Part shown: positions 55,801 through 64,000 of the stretch, piece by piece
Position numbering within the stretch: position 1 is the stretch's first letter
How the letters are laid out: each line of letters opens with the position of its first letter
Assembly: GCF_937616625.2 (NCBI RefSeq)
Contig: NC_065575.1
Location: 33,231,001 to 33,295,000, forward strand
Direction of reading: 5' to 3'
Source of the DNA: Mercurialis annua
Taxonomy: Eukaryota > Streptophyta > Magnoliopsida > Malpighiales > Euphorbiaceae
DNA: 64,000 bases
The notes under the pieces: generated by a model
Told to the model about the DNA's origin: nothing
The model's database searches: none
The model's input: only the letters and a program-made list of their open reading frames with translations
Translations under genes and position numbers: made by a program

Positions 55801-57705
55801 GTGAGAGGACTGGATCTATCAAATAGTGTCCGTACACAGCAAGGGTGATGTGTTAGTTTCCAGGACAAATATTCTTCCAAATTCTAATAAAGTGTGCAGT
55901 CTGTTTCCAAGGGCCATTCTCTATCAGCTTGTGACACATCACAGTCTAAATAATGCAAGGAAGTTTCTTCCTCAATTATCTTTTCATCTTTGTTTACAAC
56001 AATTCCCAACATCACATTTTAGATAGTAATTTTGGGGAAGTAATACCTTGATGCTACCGACTTTATTAATAATGTTGGTACGGGTAAGAGGAACCCAAAA
56101 ATACTAGTAAAAGAGAGAAGGTTTGCCTACCAACTTCTTATTGATGACCCCATTGATGCATTAATGACCCAAACGTTGTGAAGGTCAACCAAATTGAGCA
56201 TAGCAGTTCATCATATTGCATGTTATCAAAGAAAATACTTAGTTTTTCTAATTTTCACATTGTGAAACATAAGATATAGAGCTATAAAATGCACCGCTTA
56301 TCTACAATGCCAAATTTCATAGCACAGAAGTGTATTAAGAAATTTGACTATTAAGCTACCTATCTGAGGGATCTCTCCCAGGCATTTCCACAAAAAGATC
56401 ATGATCGCATACAATTTGCAGAAAGGTAAGCTTGCAGTCATGCAAAACTGATTGACATACTCCAGAAAATTTGTCCAGGTACAAGGATACCTGCAATGGA
56501 ACAAAAAGTAAGTTCAAATGCTAGCTATAAAACAAGCGACAACAACAAATACCTAAAAGCCCCTCTTTCAGTTCAAATTCCACTTTTAAATCTACTGGGG
56601 CACAATCTGCACCAAACATGAAATGACGATAGAGAAGCTAACAATTTTTCATTATTGGAAAAGGTCCAACAAATTGTCATGTCAAAAAGTAGTCTAACTT
56701 GTACGTATATGATGTTTGTACATAATTAGAAAGAAAAAAGAAACAAAGGTTCAGCGAGAAGGATTCGAAAAAAAAAGGATTCATTTGATGAGTGTAAAAT
56801 TTTAAGCCATTAATTTGACAGGTAACTAGTTGATCCTCACCCATACTCAGGTGATGTCATCAAGGAATTAGGCATTATTGCAATCAGTCCATCACTTTTT
56901 ATTTGCAACATCATAATAAACTCATAACCTCCAAAAGTTTTTCCTGAATTCTGATATTACTTTTGCTTAAATCATATCAAACGTTTACTTCTTAATCCTA
57001 TCCCAGGACATACATTTTGATTAGCTCTCAAGTGTCAACCATAAAATCCTTCAATAATTCCACACTAACTCATTAGATAAGAACTTAGGGAAAAATTTAA
57101 AATATCAAAGTATGTGAGGAAAAATGGACGAGTATACCTCATACAAAAATACTAGGTTTAAGATTGATCGGGAGACAATAATAGAGATGCAACTTCCTCT
57201 CAAGTCACATCCTATGACTTTTTAGGACAGGTGGTAAGAACTGTATCATCTCAAGATGGCTGGATCTCTCTCGCTCAGCTAAAGAGAACTTATTCAATAC
57301 TTAATAATTTCAATTTTTAAGTTTCAACTTTTAGAAAGAAATTTATAATTTGTTCATGTTAAAAAATTACGAGAAAGAAAAAACCCATCCAGTCCTTGGC
57401 ACTTGCATTTTCACAGGTTTCAATATGGTCACTCTTGATTGATATTAAGCTACAGCAATGTCTAAAAATATTTCAAAAAGGTCTAAAGTTAAATGGCCAA
57501 TACAGCTGGAACATGTTTTTCTAGTTAGACCATAAATGAAAAAAAAAAAGGATTAAAGAAAACAGATTCTACATAAGAAATTTAAGAGCTAATACTCTAT
57601 GTCATAGTTATTAAATGCGAAAGGCGACCCGAGGCGACAAGGGTCAAAAAGCCTGAGGCGCAAGGCGTGGGGCGAGGCGAAAGCCTTTTGGAGAAAAGGC
57701 GAATA

Positions 57706-57750
<45 letters not shown>

Positions 57751-60700
57751 GTAAACCCTATGCATTTTAAAAAAAAAATCAAATATAATTCAAAAGTTCA
57801 AAAGTACTAATCAAATTATTAAAGTCTAAGTTAAAAGATAACTAATTATCAATGCAATAATGGCTTTGAAGAAGAAAGGACCCGTTGAAGAAGAAAAGAG
57901 AGTCTTTGCGTGAAGAAGAAGAGTTGGAATATGTATCGTTGTGTTTCTAATTTTGTTAATCTAGTATTATACTTATACTAGGTTAAAATATTAGAAAAAT
58001 AGGTTAAAAAGGTGGCCCAACAGCTTTTTTAAATGTGTTTAGGGCTTAATTACACTTAAAAAGCCCATAAAAACAGATTAGCATTTAATTTTTTTAGAAA
58101 AAAAACACTAAACAGCCCTGAAATCACAGAGGCGAGCGCCTCTGGCCTCTCGCCTCCCAACTGAGGCGACAAAGGCGGTCGCCTTTGTGACATCGCCCGC
58201 CTTTGGCCATGTGAGGCGACTCAGCCCTCGCCTGAGTCGCCTCTCGCCTGAGGCACGCCTGAGGCGCGCCTTTAATAACTATGCTCTATGTGTTGAACAA
58301 AAATAGTATTATTGATTTTCAGCTCTCTCTTCATAAATTTGAATTTTTTATACATTGCATTCTTTGGTTCAATATTCCCCTCTGTTTTCTCTTTATACTC
58401 CCATTCTCATATAAACAATTATGTCCTGTCTCTTTCTAGTCAAACCCACACCAGACATATTGTCTACAAACTAATTGACTAGCCAATACTTGAATATAAA
58501 GCATACCAATTCAAACACTTGGCGAGGTTCAACAATTGACAGAAGATCATAACAGAAGAAGGCCAAACTGCTATTCAAGTGTTTTGCCAAGCTTGAGCCT
58601 TTCTTACAACGCTCATGGACTTCTGTTAGGAGGCAATCATACAATTGCATAATGCATCTGAAAACACCTTCTTTTAATAGCATTGGTGGAACATCTTCAC
58701 CTATACCACAAAAGTAAATATCATTACAATTCAAAAAAAAGGATAATTATCATGTATAAAAGTTAATTGCAACTGTGTTTCAAAGCTAAAATGTATCATA
58801 CAAATGCTGACTAAAAGTTCTGTAACATTTAATATACCTAGTGGAAGACTGTGATAGAATAGACGAGTTTGTTCTAATGCCAATGACTTGACAATTAACT
58901 CAAGGAAAAACCAAGCCATTGCCAAAACATCATCATATACAGGCCCAACACGATAGCCTTTAGCCTGCAGAATTGACAAGCTGTAAGCAACTCTTCATAA
59001 AGAAAGAAAAGAGGAGAGAAATTCTGAGATAGATGGAAGAGCAGAAAAATATATCACATATGCATCAAACAATGACATACATGGTTATCCTACAATGACC
59101 AAACCACTTATAAACAGAGAAAGCTATTTTCAAGCAAAGCATGTTTCTAACAATGAGAAGTAAACCAAATCCTATTCCTAATTTCCAATTTTGAGAAGGA
59201 AAATCAGTTATTTATTGAGCTTTTGCATGTGGGAATTTCAGCATTGTAAAGGTTTGAAGGAGATTTTCCATGCTCCAATACAAGATCAAATGAAGTTGAT
59301 GACACAAAGATTATGTCATTAAGAATCATATAATACTTTGAGCAAATTACTCTAAGGTACCTCATATTTGTCATAATTCACAGTTTGGTACCTCTTGTTT
59401 GAAAATCAAACGATTTGGTACCTCAGTTTTGATTTTATAAACTATAAGGCCCTTCTGTTAGTTCCGTTAATAATTTGAAATTTATTTTCAAACGATTTGG
59501 TACCTCAGTTTTAATTATTTAAACGATTTGGTACCTCAGTTTCAATTATGTAAACGATTAGGTACCTCATTTGTAAACTATTTGGTACCTCACATTTCAT
59601 TCCGTTAACGATTAAGTACCTATATTTAACAGAAGGGTCTTATAGTTAACAAAATCAAAACTGAGGTACCAAATCGTTTGGTTTTCAAACAAGAGGTATC
59701 AAACTGTGAATTATGACAAATGTGAGGTACCTTGGAGTAATTTGCTCCAATACTTTCCCCAAGATGCAGTGAAAAATTGGATAGTGATGGTTTCCCAGAA
59801 ATGAGAATTCTAAGGATACATACTAATCTACAGTACAAAATAAAAAATTGCTAAAATGCCTGAAGAAACATTTAAGAACAAATTACTCTAAGATCCCCTA
59901 CATATGTCATAATTAAAATTTTGGCACGCCTTATTTGAAAATCAAACGATTTGGTACCTCACTTTCAATTCCACGATTAGGGGCTTCCGTTAATATTTTT
60001 CTGTTAAATTAAGTCAAAGGGAAAAAATAGTCAAGGATTAAATGAAAAACTTTTAACCCAAAAGTACCCTTGAATCATATTAAATTTAAATAGAACTCAG
60101 GTATTAATTAGTACTTTTTTCCTTCCATCTTACTAACCACTCCGCCGGCAACCACTGCATGCACCATTGCCACCCCAATGATCTGTTCGTCTACGAAGAG
60201 AATCTCTTCGTCTGAGAATCTCTTCGTCCGAGACGAAGTGTTCGTCTCTCAGACGAACAGATCTGTCTCCTCATCTCTCAGACGACGAGCCTCTGTTCAT
60301 CCGAAAGGAACCCAGACATTTGTCTAGGTTTGTCAACTGTGGCGACAGAGTTGGGTGGCTTTTTTGAATAAAGGGTATTTTGGTCTTTTCATTCGTATTT
60401 AATGGTAACAGCACACGAAATTAGCACAAGCCCCTAATAGTTTATAAAATTGATAGTGACGTATCAAATTGTCTGTACCAAATTATGACATATGTGAGGG
60501 GCCTCAGAGTAACTTGCTCAACATTTAATCTAATATTTAAAATTCCAACTACCGAAGGAAGACTACGTTGTCAAGACTTTCTGTCTGAAATTAGCTTGGT
60601 CATTATCAGGAATTAGGCTACAATTGTAGGAAGGAAACAACTCAGTCTTACAATGATTCTGGATAGGTAAAATGCTGCACTATTAGTTTGGTAATGGTTG

Positions 60701-63533
60701 GAGTAGCAAACTCGGATTCGGCAAGAATCTCATTTTTTGGTAGTACAAAGGGGGAATTGGCCCAAAAATTGGATAGGGGTCAAGACGCAGTCGGATTAAA
60801 AAATGTTAACAAAATAAATCAAATAACTATAAAGCAATAATAATCAAGGTTCACACATATAACCATGTTTCCAACTAGCAAGTCTTATACATGTATGTAC
60901 TGGTATACAACACCTTACTGCGAGCCAAGCTTCCCCACACAGTAGATAAACCAGGATATACTGGAGGTTGACGACCACCAAAGTCATCAAAAGCATAATC
61001 GACGTAGTTAACAAGGAAACGATTTCGCTCAGCATCATCAACGGATTCCTGCTGCACCCTAGTAGGAAACTCCAAGTATTATTAGTGACCAGATTCAAAA
61101 TGAAACCAGATGCTTTAATATATTTAGATACTTTTGCCAAAAATAACTAGTAGAATATATTCACACTAAATTTACTCCATCAAATAACACAAATTGTATT
61201 GCCAAGATCACAAAGACACTGATGAAAAGAAAAAGAAAAATGAGTCTATCAGCCTGCAATCCTTTTATCTTCAGATCCTTCTGCTTCATTTTAACAAATG
61301 CAAACGTTTTCGCAGACAATTGTCAACATTCTAAAGTCTAAAATCTGTCTAAGCAAGTTTTATACTTAGAGAGTACAAAAGAATGATCGATGATAATTAA
61401 GCCCGAGAGCAAGTCGATAATATGAGTAAGGAGCACACCTAGTTAAGATATTGACCATAGCTCTGAAGGCTGCAACCTGAAAGAAAGAATGTGATGATCG
61501 AGTTAAGAACCCAAGGATAGAAAAAATAAAAAGACCAACAACTAAACATCCAAGCAAATGTACCAGAGCAGCTACTAAAAATCATCTCAAAAGATAGATA
61601 TTAGCAAGTTAAAGGACAAAATGTATGCCGACACCTCCCAACAAGACAGACAAAGATACCTGTAGAGTTTCTCCACCACTACCAATAAGATGGAGAAGCA
61701 TATTCAAAATAGGGTGAAGAAAATGAAGCAACGCAGTGGAATCGACATTCTTCAAACTGTTAATTGCCTGCATATGACGATTACAAAACTTGAGTAAATT
61801 TACCATATACACATGCTTAAAATGTTCATACCCTAAAGCATACTATTAAAACTCCTTACAGCTTAAGCTTATAATGGTCCTTTATTACTTTAAACTATGA
61901 TTTCTTTGCAACATAGAAGAGACTTCTGTCAAAAGTATAATTGGAATAAAGTATTGAAAATCCATTGCAGCAAAAGACCTCTTAAATCTATCAAAAAGGA
62001 ACTGTCAGTTTCTGACAGATGCATTGATGGTTTTCGAATTAGATTCAAGATAAACCCTCTTGGACATCTGAAAAGGTAGGTATTTCATCTTTCAATTGTA
62101 ACAGTTTCTGGACAACTCAGGGATGCAATTTAAAAAAATGGAAGGGAGAAAATCTTGTCCACAAATCCAAAGTTCAAGGCTTTCACCATCCCAAAACTTC
62201 AGTTTGACTTAGACCAACAGGGTGTCATAAAACTAAAGGATAAAGAAGAAGATCCATCTGGCTTTAAAATCGTATTTCATCAAATATGGTAAGCACTTGT
62301 TTGTCATAATTTATATGGTACTGAAATAAATTGATGGATCTTAAACAACAGACTGATCTATGTTCAAAACAATTTAAAGAAGCGGATAGTTTATGTAGGA
62401 AAACAATTTACAAAAATGATCAAGGAGATCTAAAATGTAACTAACATGATGCAAGGGTTAGAATCATACCTCAAGAAGTTCTGATCCCCAAGGAGGACTA
62501 GTTCGAAGGGTGTGCCTATCATATTCAAGGAAAAAATCTCTAATGCGCTCATTAATTGGATACAAGGACGAACAAAGTCGCAAGCGCAATCTAAAAACAT
62601 TTTTTCCATCCTCTAGATAATCCAGCCTCTCCTACCAAAACGCAAAAAATAAAAATAAAGGCTAGGGCCATGCTGAGTTCAAAAAGATGTAAACATCATC
62701 TTAAAAAATATAATTAAAGAGTGAAACAGGAAAGAAATAATGTATCTATTTAAAAACATATACGTCTGTCTCAACACACCTTGCCAATATCTTGGAGATA
62801 ATGTGGAACCAGCTCTTTCATGATTGGTAAAGAAATTTCAGATCTCCACCTGAATACAGTTAGAATTGCTGAACCTCTTAGTGCCTATTGGCCAAAATGG
62901 TACTTGCTAACAAAAATAGCTGAAACCTGTGAAAATTTTAATAAGTGCATAATCACCAAAACTCGTCAAAATAATCCAAACTTGCTGCTTCTATTTCAAA
63001 AGGAGATTCAGATCACAAGGGATAAAATAAGATCAAGCCCATACCTCAAGGCTCAAACAATCATATGAAATAGCACCTTTGAACAATTTTCCGAGCATCA
63101 TCATATGCTAATTGTTAGTAAATTGAGGTTCAATTTTTTTAAAACTATAATGCTGCTGACTTGTGTTGTTCAATTCTTTGTCTAAAGTTCAATGATAATT
63201 TAGAAGAACCGGAAGAAATCAACAGGCGAGAATTCTATCAAATTATAAAGAAGGGATGCATAGGTAGTCAGTTTTTGTAAGGCTGATGAATTCATTCTGA
63301 GGTTGAGCATTTTAAGCATCCTCCAATGAACAGTTATAGAAACTCATGCAGCACGGTATCTATTTAGTTGAAATATAGAAGAACCAGCAATCAAGCATAC
63401 AAAAGAAAATGAAAAAGCAAGCACTGTACTTCTAGTTTTCTTTTTCTAAGAATACATGAAAGGAAGAAAAAATTTGAGAATTTACATACTGATCGTGTGT
63501 AGATAGTGGAAGTGCTGCATATCCAATTATCAC
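48009..63533 (-). CDS. SPK1: SPIKE1, DOCK-family Rho-of-plants GEF, 3' part (19 exons)
   Basis: Guanine-nucleotide exchange factor that activates ROP GTPases at endoplasmic reticulum exit sites, upstream of WAVE/ARP2-3 actin control of cell shape. Exons, transcript order: 63490-63533, 62780-62849, 62470-62631, 61660-61767, 61439-61476, 60914-61058, 58838-58964, 58507-58700, 56360-56490, 54786-54861, 54522-54632, 52310-52492, 51401-51544, 51032-51205, 50554-50901, 50150-50482, 49710-49895, 48425-49399, 48009-48263. All junctions are GT-AG and phases agree; the sum is 1267 codons plus TGA (48009-48011). Plant SPIKE1 is about 1830 residues, so roughly the first 560 (including the DHR1/C2-like domain) lie past 64000. 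The last ~460 residues form DHR2: a helical-repeat lobe ([20 protein letters not shown]), then [63 protein letters not shown], ending [14 protein letters not shown]. Most introns are short; four are 1.5-2.0 kb and three of these carry MITEs. Confidence 0.95.
52831..52880. repeat. (TA)n microsatellite in a SPIKE1 intron
   Basis: About 25 uninterrupted TA units. Confidence 0.95.
53623..54263. mobile_element. MULE-type element in a SPIKE1 intron, 641 bp, perfect 10-bp TSD, relative of 8719-9778
   Basis: Starts GAACGAAGGATCACTTTACC and ends GGTAAAGTGATCCTTCGTTC. AATAAAAAAC on both sides (53613-53622 and 54264-54273). The core (about 53970-54110) has the same kind of GC-rich hairpins: GAGGAGTTGCTGCTCC/GGAGCAGCAGCTCC, GTTCTTGAATCAAGAAC, and CCGG…GGAGGAGCTCC. 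Confidence 0.9.
55310..55560. repeat. imperfect tandem duplication in a SPIKE1 intron
   Basis: GAGTCGAAGAAAGCAG…AACATCAAAATAC…AAGGCAAC…CATTGGAATGTTAAAG at about 55316-55425 recurs at about 55457-55550 with small deletions. Confidence 0.75.
57603..58283. mobile_element. hAT-type MITE in a SPIKE1 intron, 681 bp, perfect 8-bp TSD
   Basis: Starts CATAGTTATTAAATGCG and ends CGCGCCTTTAATAACTATG. CTCTATGT on both sides (57595-57602 and 58284-58291). Subterminal zones are packed with AGGCG/CGCCT words on opposite strands; the core includes a (TA)n run at about 57712-57747. Confidence 0.9.
59340..59747. mobile_element. MULE-type MITE in a SPIKE1 intron, GGTACC-rich, 408 bp
   Basis: Starts GAGCAAATTACTCTAAGG and ends CCTTGGAGTAATTTGCTC; flanks TAATACTTT (59331-59339) and CAATACTTT (59748-59756) match at 8 of 9. 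GATTTGGTACCTCA repeats occur several times. Confidence 0.85.
59876..60519. mobile_element. second MITE of the same family in the same intron, 644 bp, perfect 9-bp TSD
   Basis: Starts GAACAAATTACTCTAAG and ends CAGAGTAACTTGCTC; AACATTTAA on both sides (59867-59875 and 60520-60528). It starts 128 bp after the first copy ends. The core (60176-60300) is a chain of palindromes: CGAAGAGAATCTCTTCG and GATCTGTTCGTCT with its complement AGACGAACAGATC. Confidence 0.9.
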
Positions 63534-64000
63534 CTAAAGAAAAATAAATGAAGAAATGTCAGTCCAACATAGTAAGAACTAAGACCCATGGCAACATTAT
63601 CGAAAACCAAAAGAGGAAAACCCACATGTAATGAAACGCAGGAAAAAAATCAACAAAATGTTAGATCTGATCAGCCAGCAGAATCCAGATTCGCAGGTAA
63701 GAGCATGATATGAAAATGAAACTAAGTTTAAATTACTACAATATTTCAGAGTAAACATATCATTTTGAGTTTGAACTAGGCTACAAGTGTAAGCAGGTCA
63801 ATCTCCTCTGCTATACTTGATTAATTTCTTTTAGCATGAAAAGATACTGCAATAATCTAGCCAACATCTTCTTGTCAAGGAATTCTAACAAAATAACAAC
63901 ACAGCGAAAAAATTATTAGTACTTTTTAATAGTTACAACTAAGGCTTTAAATTTCAAGGAAAAAGAATCTGCTAAATACAAATAACAAAAGAGCATCTTA
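63534..64000 (-). other. SPK1: SPIKE1 intron continuing past the window
   Basis: No convincing exon was found between the acceptor at 63534 and the end of the window, so the next upstream exon is probably beyond 64000. Confidence 0.6.

Noticed and set aside
60968..61150. plus-strand 60-residue frame over a SPIKE1 exon
   Set aside because: Antisense shadow of exon 60914-61058.

Overview
This is nuclear DNA from a flowering plant, almost certainly a eudicot. It is AT-rich and intron-rich, and it is dominated by transposon debris of plant families: Stowaway, Mutator-like (MULE) and hAT MITEs, a CACTA element, a TRIM, Ty3/Gypsy pieces and LINEs. One large conserved gene lies at the right end: the plant DOCK-family Rho-of-plants GEF SPIKE1. 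Nothing bacterial, no CRISPR array, and no rRNA or tRNA gene was seen.

Layout. 0-2.6 kb holds a decayed LINE split by a 1.4-kb insertion. 2.6-7.4 kb holds hAT and MULE MITEs around copy A of an unrecognised intronless gene family (4635-5591). 7.69-13.58 kb is a nest: an outer hAT-like element encloses a second hAT-like element (7983-12401), which encloses three MULE-type elements, and the outer element also carries a gene-like fragment. 14.2-15.4 kb is copy B, the longest and apparently intact copy. 16.3-18.2 kb holds a LINE-derived insertion with a 15-bp target duplication and a Stowaway MITE split by a MULE MITE. 18.85-25.09 kb is a very young LTR retrotransposon with a complete Gag ORF and no Pol, inserted in an older Gypsy relic. 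26.6-28.0 kb holds a CACTA element split by a Stowaway MITE, with a MULE MITE next to it. 28.36-29.25 kb is copy C of the gene family, broken by two deletions. 30-43 kb is repeats and AT-rich spacer: a LINE RNase H remnant, a TRIM, many MITEs and a possible organelle-derived segment. 43.5-47.5 kb is a decayed relative of the young LTR element. 48.0-63.5 kb (minus strand) is the 3' two thirds of SPIKE1 in 19 exons; its N-terminal part lies beyond 64000.

Functional content. SPIKE1 is the only gene assigned with high confidence. All 19 exons join in phase, give 1267 residues and end with the DHR2 catalytic domain. Its introns hold at least four MITEs, but none interrupts an exon. The three-copy intronless family keeps homologous promoter and 3' DNA around its copies, so it spread by DNA duplication. 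Its origin is unknown to me; one weak hypothesis is an endogenised plant negative-strand RNA virus nucleoprotein.

The most unusual recurrent signal is that unrelated transposon classes in this window (Gypsy-like LTRs, an insert in a LINE, MULE MITEs) carry clusters of short GC-rich palindromes inside otherwise AT-rich sequence.
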